From contig NZ_CP150096.1 in assembly GCF_038396765.1 (NCBI RefSeq), positions 5,935,001 to 5,999,000 on the forward strand: a DNA stretch of 64,000 nt. The letters are read 5' to 3'. The notes under the pieces are model-generated. The model had not been told where the DNA came from. It searched no databases and was given only the letters and a program-made list of their open reading frames with translations. A program made the translations under genes and the position numbers. The DNA comes from Chitinophaga caseinilytica (GTDB taxonomy: Bacteria; Bacteroidota; Bacteroidia; Chitinophagales; Chitinophagaceae). Of this stretch, positions 8,965-16,412 are shown one piece after another; position 1 is the first letter of the stretch; the number at the start of each line of letters is the position of its first letter.

Positions 8965-9408
8965 TTATTTGAAAACGCAGTTGCGGGCCGTCCACCAGGG
9001 CTTGATGTTGAACCGGAGGCGGCCCGTCGCCACGGCGGAGTCCGCCATTACCATCTTTACCGCATCCAGGCTGTCGGCCGCTTTCAGGACATATATCCCC
9101 CGCAAATCTTCATATTCCGCAAACGCGCCGGCCAGCATCATTTTGCCTTCGCGGGTGAGGTTGCGGATGTGGAGCACGTGCGCTTCGTCTATCAACGCGG
9201 CAGACGCGGGGTCTTGCTGCATATGGTCGCCGTTCCGGAAAAAAACCATCCAATACTGCTGCACGATGGCGGCCTGTGCCAGGGAATCCGCCGGGGCGGG
9301 CAGAATCGTCACCGTTCCTTCCGGCTTATGTTTCAGCCGGGAAGAAAAACTGGCGATCACGAACGTCAGGAAAACGCCCAGCAGGAACACAGGTATCAAT
9401 TTGGCCAT
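8965..9408 (-). CDS. membrane-anchored YCII-related domain protein
   Basis: The 147-residue protein has an N-terminal hydrophobic anchor or signal (MAKLIPVFLLGVFLTFVIAS). After that comes a segment resembling the YciI ferredoxin-like fold: YWMVFFRNGDHMQQDP, DEAHVLHIRNLTREGKMMLAGAF, then LRGIYVLKAADSLDAVKMV. It ends FNIKPWWTARNCVFK. YCII-like domains are often small enzymes or stand-alone sensors; the function is unknown. The ATG at 9408 starts the hydrophobic segment and is preferred over 9492. The gene is divergent from the acyl-CoA dehydrogenase. Confidence 0.65.
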   Translation of the reverse strand: MAKLIPVFLLGVFLTFVIASFSSRLKHKPEGTVTILPAPADSLAQAAIVQQYWMVFFRNGDHMQQDPASAALIDEAHVLHIRNLTREGKMMLAGAFAEYEDLRGIYVLKAADSLDAVKMVMADSAVATGRLRFNIKPWWTARNCVFK

Positions 9409-9486
9409 AAGCGACAGATTTGCCGGCCGAAGGTACAACTTTGACGTAATTCCGTAAATTCGGAGATACAGCAAAAATCTAACACC

Positions 9487-10664
9487 ATGCACCAGGACTT
9501 ATTCCAATCGCCCGATTATTACGCCATCGACGAATTGTTGACAGACGAACACCGCCTCGTGCGCACCGCAGTGCGCGACTGGGTGAAGAAAGAGATCAGC
9601 CCGATCATCGACGATTGCTGCCAGCGGGCGGAGTTCCCTCATCATATTCTCCGGCCGCTGGGCGCCCTCGGCTGCTTCGGCCCCACGATCCCCGCGGAGT
9701 ACGGTGGCGGCGGGATGGACCATATTTCCTACGGCCTCATGATGCAGGAGCTGGAGCGCGGTGACAGCGGCATCCGTTCTACGGCGTCCGTACAGGGTTC
9801 CCTGGTCATGTACCCCATTTTTGCGTTCGGCAGCGAAGAACAGAAAAAGCGTTTCCTGCCGCGCCTGGCCAGCGGGGAAATGATGGGCTGCTTCGGGCTC
9901 ACGGAGCCGGATTTCGGCTCCAATCCAGCGGGAATGCTGACTTACTTCGATGACGACGGCGACCATATATTACTGAACGGCGCGAAGATGTGGATTTCCA
10001 ATGCCCCCTTCGCCGACATTGCCCTGGTTTGGGCGAAAGATCCCGAAGGCAAGGTGCGCGGCGTGATCGTGGAGCGCGGGATGGAAGGGTTTTCGACCCC
10101 GGAAACCAAAGGCAAATGGAGCCTCCGGGCCAGTGCCACCGGCGAATTGGTGCTCGACAACGTCCGCATCCCGAAAGCTAACCTGCTGCCCGAAGCCCGT
10201 GGGCTGAGGGCGCCCTCTCCTGCCTGTCGTCTGCCCGTTACGGCATCGCCTGGGGCGCCATCGGCGCGGCGATGGATTGTTACGACACTGCGCTCCGCTA
10301 CGCGAAAGAGCGCGTACAGTTCGGCCGCCCCATCGCCGGGTTCCAGCTGATCCAGAAAAAACTGGCGGAAATGATCACCGATATCACCAAGGCACAACTC
10401 CTCAACTGGCGCCTCGGCATGCTCCGCAACGCCGGTAAAGACACAGCCGAACAAATCTCCATGGCCAAGCGCAACGCCTGCGAAACCGCGACGCGCATCG
10501 CCCGGGAGGCGCGGCAGATCCTCGGCGCCATGGGCATCAGCGGCGAATATCCCATCATGCGCCACATGATGAACCTCGAAAGCGTCATCACCTACGAAGG
10601 CACGCACGAAGTGCACCTCCTCATCACCGGCATGGATATCACCGGCCTGAATGCTTTCTCATGA
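9487..10664 (+). pseudogene. glutaryl-CoA dehydrogenase-like acyl-CoA dehydrogenase, broken by a frameshift
   Basis: Two overlapping reading frames together make one ~392-residue acyl-CoA dehydrogenase. The first frame (9487 to about 10208) holds the N-terminal and middle domains: VRDWVKKEISPI, EYGGGGMDHISYG, CFGLTEPDFGSNP and NGAKMWISNA. The second frame (about 10211-10664) holds the C-terminal helical domain: YGIAWGAIGAAMDCYDTAL, KERVQFGRPIAGFQLIQ, the catalytic-Glu region VITYEGTHEVH, and the FAD/CoA-binding RIAREARQILGA. One missing G in the GGG run at 10208-10210 restores the frame (reading LRGALSCLSSARYGI). This is either a homopolymer sequencing error or a recent inactivation. The family closest by motif is glutaryl-CoA dehydrogenase (lysine/tryptophan breakdown). 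Confidence 0.85.
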
Positions 10665-10684
10665 CGTTTTATTATTTTGGCCGC

Positions 10685-11665
10685 ATGAAGGGAATTTTTC
10701 TGGCCGGATGCCTCCTGGCCTCCATCCACGTAGCCGCGCAACAGACCGTTACCATCTCCGGGAAAGCACAAGGCACCTATTACATCGTGAAATATCTCGG
10801 GAAAGACACCACTTCGCTCAAACCCGGAATAGAATCCCTGTTCCGGCAGATCGACCGCTCCCTTTCGCTCTACCAGCCCGGGTCGCTCATCAACCGGTTT
10901 AACGAAGGCGAAAAAGTAGTAATGGATGCCTACATGCGCCCCGTGGTCCGGAAGGCGCAGGAAGTGAGCCGTATCACCGACGGATTGTTCGACATTACCG
11001 TGAAACCGCTCGTAGACCTTTGGGGCTTCGGCGTGGTGCGGCATAAAAAGGGGCGCCCGTCGGATGCGGATATCCAGCAAACGCTTAAACGGGTGGGTTA
11101 TGAAAAACTTATCATCCGCGCCAAATACCTGCTGAAAAAACAGCCTGGTGTAGAAATCGACTGTAACGGTATCGCGCAGGGATATACCACCGATGTGATC
11201 GCTAAATTTCTGCAGTCGCGCGGGATCAGGAATTACCTGGTAGACGTGGGCGGAGAACTGGCGGCGAAAGGCCACAACGATAAAAACCAGCCCTGGAGCG
11301 TGGGGATAGAGCGGAAAGACGGGAACGCGGGGAACGGGGCGCTGCTGCATTTGAGCGATCGCGCGGTGGCCACCAGCGGTAATTATCAACGGTTTTTCGA
11401 CGAAGGAGGCACCCGTTTCGCCCATACCATCCACCCCAAAACCGGCGAAGCCGTCCACAACAACATCATCACCGTCACCGTTACCGCACCCGATGCCATG
11501 ACGGCCGATGCTTACGACAATGCGCTCATCCTCCTCGGCGTGGAAAATGGCCTGGAATTCATCCGCCAACACCCGAAACTTAAGCTGGAAGCGTTTTTCA
11601 TTTATAAAGATACCGACGGTACCATCCGCGAAAAATATTCCGAAGGCTTCTTCAGCGAGCCATAG
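10685..11665 (+). CDS. apbE: FAD:protein FMN transferase (ApbE family)
   Basis: ApbE attaches FMN covalently to Thr or Ser residues of target proteins such as NqrB/NqrC and RnfG. The 326-residue protein has a signal peptide (MKGIFLAGCLLASIHVAAQ) and the family blocks GKAQGTYYIVKY, RQIDRSLSLYQPGSLINRFN, VDLWGFGVVR, DCNGIAQGYTTDVIA, YLVDVGGELAAKG and the Mg/FAD-site region HTIHPKTGEAV, with TADAYDNALILLG. An upstream in-frame ATG (10661) overlaps the stop of the previous gene, but the ATG at 10685 begins the signal peptide. It may be co-transcribed with the dehydrogenase. Confidence 0.92.
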   Translation: MKGIFLAGCLLASIHVAAQQTVTISGKAQGTYYIVKYLGKDTTSLKPGIESLFRQIDRSLSLYQPGSLINRFNEGEKVVMDAYMRPVVRKAQEVSRITDGLFDITVKPLVDLWGFGVVRHKKGRPSDADIQQTLKRVGYEKLIIRAKYLLKKQPGVEIDCNGIAQGYTTDVIAKFLQSRGIRNYLVDVGGELAAKGHNDKNQPWSVGIERKDGNAGNGALLHLSDRAVATSGNYQRFFDEGGTRFAHTIHPKTGEAVHNNIITVTVTAPDAMTADAYDNALILLGVENGLEFIRQHPKLKLEAFFIYKDTDGTIREKYSEGFFSEP

Positions 11666-11669
11666 CGGC

Positions 11670-11701
11670 AAAAAAATGGGGCCGCCCAAATTGGCGGCCC
11701 C
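11670..11701 (-). terminator. terminator for the leftward beta-barrel gene
   Basis: GGGGCCGCC (11678-11686) and GGCGGCCCC (11693-11701) form a nine-pair stem. Reading leftward it is followed by A then seven T residues (11670-11676 complement). Confidence 0.75.
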
Positions 11702-11737
11702 TCCACTTCACATGTTCCGTTAAATTGGTGGTCCTTA

Positions 11738-12361
11738 TTACTGGATATGGAACTTCAAACCTATGTTGGCCTGTACCGTGTTGAAATTCTTGATTTCGAA
11801 CTGTTTGTACGGCGCATAATTATATTGCACGCTGGCGTTGAACATAAACGGTGAATATTTCCCGAAAGGCACGTTCACGCCCACTTCCGGGCTCACCTGG
11901 AACGCCCATTTATTTTCTTTCTCCACGAATTCGCCCCAGTATTTCTCGTAATTCATGTTGGCGGTACCGATCCCCAGGCCTGCATACGGCAGCACGGCCG
12001 CGTCTGGCTTGGTGAATGTGTATTGCACGGTAGCGAGGATGGGAATGGTTTGCAGCGTGCGCGTTTGCACGGCGGAAATGTCTTCGCCTTTGCCGGGATA
12101 CACGGCACGCGGCACCCTTTCATAAAAATCCCCGAAACCGGTTTTCAAACCCACTGCCAGCTGATCGTTCAGGTGATATTGCACACCTACGTTCCAGCCA
12201 CGGAAACTTGTCTTGTCAGCATAATCTTTCAGCGAGCCCAGCGGCTGCGCGATGGAATAATTGACGTTAACGGAAAGGGGCGGACGGCTCTGTGCCTGGG
12301 CGGCAACGGCGCCGCCGGCGATCAATGCCAGGCCCATTATGATGGTTTTAATACTTTTCAT
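11738..12361 (-). CDS. outer-membrane beta-barrel protein
   Basis: The 207-residue protein has a signal peptide (MKSIKTIIMGLALIAGGAVAAQA) and an OmpA/OmpW-like small barrel of alternating strands: LSVNVNYSIAQPLGSLKDYAD, WNVGVQYHLNDQLAVGLKTGF, TIPILATVQYTFTKP, VLPYAGLGIGTANMNYEKYW, and a C-terminal strand ANIGLKFHI. The pattern YAGLGIG is typical of the outer-membrane beta-barrel (OMP_b-brl) domain of Bacteroidota. No ligand or function can be named. It sits 47 bases after the DUF4136 lipoprotein on the same strand, so they may be co-expressed. Confidence 0.8.
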   Translation of the reverse strand: MKSIKTIIMGLALIAGGAVAAQAQSRPPLSVNVNYSIAQPLGSLKDYADKTSFRGWNVGVQYHLNDQLAVGLKTGFGDFYERVPRAVYPGKGEDISAVQTRTLQTIPILATVQYTFTKPDAAVLPYAGLGIGTANMNYEKYWGEFVEKENKWAFQVSPEVGVNVPFGKYSPFMFNASVQYNYAPYKQFEIKNFNTVQANIGLKFHIQ

Positions 12362-12408
12362 GACTTGTCGATTTTAACTTTACCTGTCTGTTACAAAATC
12401 CCACTCGT

Positions 12409-13053
12409 TTAGTTGGTGGTTTTCAGATACTGACTCTGGTCGAAAACGGCTTTCACCATGGATTCGACGTTGTTGCCGTTCCAAACGCCGGAACCGCGCA
12501 GCATGACGTTCCAGATGGCCGTCAACTTGTTGCCTTCGCCGGTTTTGGCGTTCTTCAGATCGAGCAGGTCTACCGCAACGGATTTCTCGTTATAGCGGAA
12601 AACGTTGTAGTAACTGGGGAACCAGTATCCCCATCCGGGATAGCCCCAGTAACCGGTGTCCCAGTAACCTGGCCATCCGGCCCAGTAACCCGGGTTGTAT
12701 CCGATGGAAGTAGTGGTATTGTCGATGCGGCTAACGTTCATGGCGAGGTCAGGTTTCGCCGCTTTGTCTACCAGCGTATATCCGCGGGCCTGCATCTGTG
12801 ATTTGAGTTGGGCTAACAGCTGCTGGTCGTACTGGGTCAATTCTTTTTTGGAGCCCTCCCTGTTGCTGATCACCGCAACGGAGTCCACTATACTGAACGT
12901 TTTGAATGTGGTGAAATCAGCCTTTTCGTCGTAGTTGGTCACGTAAATGCGCGACTCTTCCGCAGTCATATCGTTCAGCGGCTCTTTACGGCAACTGCTG
13001 ACCAACACTACGAAAGCGGCAAGCGCACTTAACATCAGTCCTGTTCTTTTCAT
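12409..13053 (-). CDS. DUF4136-domain lipoprotein
   Basis: The 214-residue protein has a lipoprotein signal with lipobox VSSC (Cys21). It then follows the DUF4136 plan: YDEKADFTTFKTFSIVDSV, QLLAQLKSQMQARGYTLVDKAAKPDLAMNVS, and KSVAVDLLDLKNAKTGEGNKLTAIWNVMLRG. Residues about 122-150 are extremely rich in Trp, Gly, Tyr and Pro (WAGWPGYWDTGYWGYPGWGYW), an extended loop often seen in this family. Function unknown; an outer-membrane or periplasmic face is likely. It is upstream of, and probably co-transcribed with, the beta-barrel gene. Confidence 0.85.
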   Translation of the reverse strand: MKRTGLMLSALAAFVVLVSSCRKEPLNDMTAEESRIYVTNYDEKADFTTFKTFSIVDSVAVISNREGSKKELTQYDQQLLAQLKSQMQARGYTLVDKAAKPDLAMNVSRIDNTTTSIGYNPGYWAGWPGYWDTGYWGYPGWGYWFPSYYNVFRYNEKSVAVDLLDLKNAKTGEGNKLTAIWNVMLRGSGVWNGNNVESMVKAVFDQSQYLKTTN

Positions 13054-13259
13054 ATGCTTTCGATTTTATTTCCTTATAGTATGCTAAAAATGACCGGCGA
13101 TGCAGCCCATCCTATCTTCAGGCGGGCACGCATCTTCATTCATCACATCTATCAACAGCACGTTCCGGCCTGTTTCCTATTCAAACGCTATAGACGCGTG
13201 AATGTTACCGGCCGTTTACCAGAAAAACGTTAAAGTTGACTAAAGGAAATGTTAAAGCA

Positions 13260-13280
13260 AAGCCGCCATGGTGGCGGCTT
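13260..13280 (-). terminator. weak terminator after the HAD phosphatase gene
   Basis: AAGCCGCC and GGCGGCTT form a hairpin with a short loop. Leftward it is followed by TGCTTTAAC, so the T tract is imperfect. It lies 40 bases past the stop of the HAD gene. Confidence 0.45.
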
Positions 13281-13319
13281 GCATAAATATTTTCGATGAT
13301 ATGAAAACGAGATGGGATA

Positions 13320-13964
13320 TTACTGTTGTTGCTGGATCGCAGCGCTGGAAAGGATTCCGCGGCTAAGAAGGGCTTCGCGCAATTGTTCGGGTGATTGGAA
13401 GTGGATGGATTCGATCCCGAATGCTTCCGCGCCTTTCACATTGCGGAGATTATCGTCGATAAAGATGGCCTGGCTTTTGTCGATCGCGTGGCGGTCTGTA
13501 AGCAACTGATAAAATGCCGCATGGGGTTTGCGCATTTTTTCCCGGCCAGACACCACGATCCCGTCGAACCACTGCAACCAGGGGTATTCTATCAGCGCGA
13601 TGGGAAATGTTTCGTTAGACCAGTTGGTGAGTGCGTATAATTTATATTGGCCGCTTTCCTTCAGTTCTTTCAGTATCTCCACCGTACCGGGAATATCGCC
13701 GCCCAGCATTTCCTTCCACCTGCCGTAGAACGCGCGGATCTGCGCTTCGAACGCCGGGTGTTCCGCTACGAGCAGTTCCGTACCGTCTTGCAGGCTGCGG
13801 CCTTCGTCCTGCATCTCGTTCCAGTCGGATGTGCAGATATTTTCCAGGAAGTAATCCGTTTCTTCCGGCGTTTTGAAAACTTTATTGTACAGGTAGCGCG
13901 GGTTCCAGTCTACCAGTACGGCGCCGAGATCGAATATAACGGATTGATACTTTTGGTTTTTCAT
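13320..13964 (-). CDS. HAD-family (YihX-like) phosphatase
   Basis: The 214-residue protein opens with the HAD nucleophile motif VIFDLGAVLVDWN (Asp12; the second Asp of the usual DxD is Gly14, as in the YihX/FMN-hydrolase-like subgroup). The cap follows (YLYNKVFKTPEETDYFLEN), then motif II KLYALTNWSNET, the motif III Lys in GREKMRKPHAAFY, and motif IV QAIFIDDNLRNVKGAEAFG. It is probably a cytosolic phosphatase acting on a small sugar phosphate or nucleotide. A start at 13985 adds only seven residues; the ATG at 13964 is closer to the family N-terminus. Confidence 0.87.
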   Translation of the reverse strand: MKNQKYQSVIFDLGAVLVDWNPRYLYNKVFKTPEETDYFLENICTSDWNEMQDEGRSLQDGTELLVAEHPAFEAQIRAFYGRWKEMLGGDIPGTVEILKELKESGQYKLYALTNWSNETFPIALIEYPWLQWFDGIVVSGREKMRKPHAAFYQLLTDRHAIDKSQAIFIDDNLRNVKGAEAFGIESIHFQSPEQLREALLSRGILSSAAIQQQQ

Positions 13965-14027
13965 GTAGTAAATGTATGACGGCAAAATCCGCCGCGCAAG
14001 GTTTATATCACATTTTTTTTGAAATTG

Positions 14028-15341
14028 TCAATCGTTGTTGTTGTCGGGCGAGCCGAGCAATGCTTCGGCGGCATCGTCGAGCAATTGCAGGTCTACCGAA
14101 TCGCTCCCGGCGATGCCTTCGATGGAGCCTTTGATGTGGGCCGCATTGAGCAATACTTTTTCCAGTTGTTTTTCGCGGGCTTTCCATAGTTTTTCCATGG
14201 CTTCGCGTTCTTTCTGGATGGATATTTTCATGGACCGGAACCCTTCGCGGATGGCGCTCCATTGCTCGGCGAACTCGCCGCTGGTGAGGTAATGGTAGAG
14301 CAGGTGCATCTTGTCGCCTTTGTTCTCCTGCGTTTTGGCGGCGTTGTAGACTTTGAGGATGGCGTCGCGCAGCACGAACGTGAGGCTTTTCACTTCGTGG
14401 AAAGTGCAAACCCATACGCCTTCCTTTTCGCCGAAGCGGTCCATGTCTTTGGGAAGCGCCTGGGTTACCAGCACGGCCACGTCTGCGCCCTGGGAGCGCA
14501 TGTCTGCCTTCAGCTTTTCGATCCATTCGCGGGAGAAGTCTTTCGTGCGCTTGGATTCATAAATGATCCTTCCGCACTCCTGGCCAAACTGGTTGCGGAC
14601 GGTCTGGATGCAATCCGCCCCTCTTACGCCTTTGCCGACTTCGCTCACTTCATCGAACGGGAATGCGGCGCGCAGCATTTCTTCCAGCGCCAGTTCCTGC
14701 ACTTCGCCCTGGAGCTGCATGGAGCCCTGTTCGGCTTTCCGGCGCATCTCTTCGGCGAGGCGGCGCTGATCGTCGAGCTGCTTTTCCATTTCCTTCAGGC
14801 GCAGCTGGTATTCGGTTTCGCGGATATTATTGCGTTCGCTTTCTTCCCGGCGGATCTGTTCGGCGATATGGTTCCGTTCTTCGATGATTTTTTTCTGGAG
14901 GATGAGGTCGAGCTCCTGTTCGCGGTTCTGGAGCTCCTGTGTTTTGCGGAGAAAGTCCAATTCCTGGAGGCGCGCCTGTTTCAGCTTTTCTTCGTTGGCC
15001 ATTTGCGCTTCGCGCATGAGGCGGAGCTGGTTTTCGTAATCGGCCGACACGTTTTTGCGGATCTGTTCGCCCAGGGCTTCCTGCATTTTGGCTTTTTCGG
15101 CCTGGAGGCGGTTATGCAATTCATCTTCCTGCCGCTGCTTGTCTTGCGAGACTTGCTGGCGTTCCAAAACGATTTGCAGTTTGGCCTGTTCTATTTCTGA
15201 TTTCTGGGCTTCGAGGGCCTCCACGCGCTTGCGCCACTCGGTCTCCATTTTTCCGCGGAGGTCTTTCTTGATTTCGGCCGCCATGGCGTCTTCCATGACA
15301 AACAGGTGTCCGCAGTTCGGGCAGTTGATGTTCGTTCCCAT
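14028..15341 (-). CDS. DUF2130-domain coiled-coil protein
   Basis: The 437-residue protein begins with a zinc-ribbon-like CPNCGHLF motif (Cys8, Cys11). A long Glu/Arg/Gln-rich coiled coil follows (about residues 40-210, for example KMEKQLDDQRRLAEEMRRKAE). The DUF2130 domain starts near LEEMLRAAFPFDEVSEVGKG and includes GRIIYESKRTKDFSREWI, DVAVLVTQALP and GVWVCTFHEVKSLTFVLRD. The DUF2130 core looks like a restriction-endonuclease-type fold (E-x-K in YESKRTK), but its biochemical role is not established. It stands alone. Confidence 0.88.
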   Translation of the reverse strand: MGTNINCPNCGHLFVMEDAMAAEIKKDLRGKMETEWRKRVEALEAQKSEIEQAKLQIVLERQQVSQDKQRQEDELHNRLQAEKAKMQEALGEQIRKNVSADYENQLRLMREAQMANEEKLKQARLQELDFLRKTQELQNREQELDLILQKKIIEERNHIAEQIRREESERNNIRETEYQLRLKEMEKQLDDQRRLAEEMRRKAEQGSMQLQGEVQELALEEMLRAAFPFDEVSEVGKGVRGADCIQTVRNQFGQECGRIIYESKRTKDFSREWIEKLKADMRSQGADVAVLVTQALPKDMDRFGEKEGVWVCTFHEVKSLTFVLRDAILKVYNAAKTQENKGDKMHLLYHYLTSGEFAEQWSAIREGFRSMKISIQKEREAMEKLWKAREKQLEKVLLNAAHIKGSIEGIAGSDSVDLQLLDDAAEALLGSPDNNND

Positions 15342-15440
15342 ATTTCACATGATTTGGCCTGCGGTCAAATTACAGGCGCTGGTGCGCATTGTATCTGCGC
15401 AGTGGTAAAGGTAGCCGATTTTTGGTGACGGTGGTGCATG

Positions 15441-15476
15441 AAAAAAGGAGTTACTTCTCACGAAATAACTCCTTTT
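15441..15476 (-). terminator. terminator for the first tRNA-Leu copy
   Basis: AAAAGGAGTTA (15443-15453) pairs with TAACTCCTTTT (15466-15476). Leftward, the stem ends in six T residues. It lies 10 bases past the tRNA 3' end. Confidence 0.75.
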
Positions 15477-15486
15477 CAGGACGGTG

Positions 15487-15570
15487 TGCGGAGGAAGAGA
15501 TTCGAACTCTCACACCCTTTCGGGCTCTACCACCTCAAAGTAGCGCGTCTACCAATTTCGCCACCTCCGC
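15487..15570 (-). tRNA. tRNA-Leu(GAG), copy 1
   Basis: The 84-base gene folds into a cloverleaf: acceptor GCGGAGG/CCTCCGC, D-arm GCGAAATTGGTAGACGC, anticodon stem CTACT/GGTAG with loop TTGAGGT (anticodon GAG), a long variable arm around GCCCGAAAGGGT, and T-arm with GTTCGAATC. CCA is not encoded. It is identical to the copy at 16283-16366; the identical tract (15486-15573) covers the whole tRNA. Confidence 0.95.
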
Positions 15571-15583
15571 GTTTGTCGGGGTC

Positions 15584-15592
15584 GCAAAAGTA
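15584..15592 (-). promoter_or_regulatory. -7 element for tRNA-Leu copy 1
   Basis: On the minus strand this reads TACTTTTGC (TAnnTTTGC), 13 bases upstream of the mature tRNA 5' end. Confidence 0.65.
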
Positions 15593-15677
15593 AATTCTTT
15601 TTTGATAATTGCATCATCCGGCCTCTGAAATTTGGAAAAATATATTCCTAAACCATACCGGCAATTTCTTTCAATGC

Positions 15678-15935
15678 TTAATGATAATGAAATCTACATT
15701 GAAGAATATGAAGCCGCTTTTCTCTTACAGCATACACCAGCCTGTGTTCGTCTGTAATACGGCGACTCCAGAAGCCCGCTAAATCTCCTTTCAGCGGTTC
15801 AGGTTTACCCAATCCTTTAAACGGTGAACGCAGCGTGTCTTTTATGAGATCATTAATCCGCTGCAGGATTTTTTTGTCTTGGTTTTGCCAATAAAGATAA
15901 TCTTCCCATGCATGGGTTTGCCACGCTAACTCCAT
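15678..15935 (-). CDS. yoeB: YoeB-family mRNA interferase toxin
   Basis: The 85-residue protein matches the Txe/YoeB toxins of the RelE superfamily, which cleave mRNA at the ribosome. Landmarks are WEDYLYWQNQDKKILQRINDLIKD, GLGKPEPLKGDLAGFWSRRI, DEHRLVYAV and the C-terminal ILQCRFHYH. The Glu, Arg, His and Tyr of the YoeB active site (KPEPLKGDL, SRRITDEHR, RFHY) are all present, so the toxin looks intact. It begins two bases after the antitoxin stop, the usual antitoxin-first order. The pair lies between two identical tRNA-Leu genes. Confidence 0.93.
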   Translation of the reverse strand: MELAWQTHAWEDYLYWQNQDKKILQRINDLIKDTLRSPFKGLGKPEPLKGDLAGFWSRRITDEHRLVYAVREKRLHILQCRFHYH

Positions 15936-15937
15936 AA

Positions 15938-16192
15938 CTACTTTTCTATAAGTTTACGTTTAACGGATTTTCCTTTATTCATTTCCGTTATTGCTTCTTC
16001 TAGTCTTTTACGGTTAGCTTGGGTACTTGTCAAATGTAACGTTTCCTGCAATGCGTTGTATTCATCGAGGTCCATAACCACAACATTTTTCCCTTGTGAT
16101 CTGGCTACTACAACAATCTCCCTGTCATTATTCACTGCGTTGAGATTTTCGGTGAGATTGCTACGGAATTCGGAATAGTTAACAACTCGCAT
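15938..16192 (-). CDS. yefM: YefM/Phd-family antitoxin
   Basis: The 84-residue protein has the Phd/YefM N-terminal DNA-binding fold: MRVVNYSEFRSNLTENLNAV, NDREIVVVARSQGKNVVVMDLDEYNAL. A C-terminal toxin-neutralising tail follows (NRKRLEEAITEMNKGKSVKRKLIEK). It neutralises YoeB and should repress its own promoter. The ATG at 16192 is chosen because the Phd fold starts there; the open frame extending to 16309 runs into the neighbouring tRNA and is not coding. An 8-base inverted repeat lies just upstream as the likely operator. Confidence 0.93.
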   Translation of the reverse strand: MRVVNYSEFRSNLTENLNAVNNDREIVVVARSQGKNVVVMDLDEYNALQETLHLTSTQANRKRLEEAITEMNKGKSVKRKLIEK

Positions 16193-16194
16193 AA

Positions 16195-16222
16195 GTACGT
16201 ATTTAAGTACAAATATACGTAC
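16195..16222 (-). promoter_or_regulatory. yefM-yoeB promoter and palindromic operator
   Basis: GTACGTAT (16195-16202) and ATACGTAC (16215-16222) are a perfect inverted repeat with a 12-base spacer. On the minus strand the -7 element TATATTTG (16210-16217) overlaps the upstream half-site and the spacer. The repeat starts three bases from the antitoxin ATG. The arrangement fits autorepression by the YefM-YoeB complex. Confidence 0.65.
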
Positions 16223-16243
16223 AAATAATAAATATGCCGGCAT

Positions 16244-16280
16244 AAAAAAAGCACCGGCTGAATGTTCTGCCGGTGCTTTT
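16244..16280. terminator. bidirectional terminator between yefM and tRNA-Leu copy 2
   Basis: GCACCGGC (16251-16258) pairs with GCCGGTGC (16269-16276). Seven A residues precede it and four T residues follow, so it can end the leftward tRNA-Leu transcript before the toxin-antitoxin promoter. Confidence 0.75.
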
Positions 16281-16282
16281 AG

Positions 16283-16366
16283 TGCGGAGGAAGAGATTCG
16301 AACTCTCACACCCTTTCGGGCTCTACCACCTCAAAGTAGCGCGTCTACCAATTTCGCCACCTCCGC
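16283..16366 (-). tRNA. tRNA-Leu(GAG), copy 2
   Basis: This gene is identical over all 84 bases to the copy at 15487-15570: same cloverleaf, anticodon GAG, long variable arm and no encoded CCA. It has its own promoter and terminator. Confidence 0.95.
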
Positions 16367-16375
16367 GTTGGGGTT

Positions 16376-16384
16376 GCAAAAATA
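16376..16384 (-). promoter_or_regulatory. -7 element for tRNA-Leu copy 2
   Basis: The minus strand reads TATTTTTGC (TAnnTTTGC). The flank GGGGTTGCAAAAATAAA closely resembles GGGGTCGCAAAAGTAAA upstream of copy 1, so the duplication included the promoter. Confidence 0.65.
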
Positions 16385-16412
16385 AAGCCTTTTCACAAAT
16401 ATCCAAATAAAA

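Noticed and set aside
14262..15200. 312-residue frame antisense to the DUF2130 gene
   Set aside because: Phe/Leu-rich mirror of a Glu-rich coiled coil; not coding.
15486..16369. Integrative element with tRNA attachment sites
   Set aside because: The duplicated tRNAs resemble attachment sites, but there is no integrase and only the TA pair lies between them.
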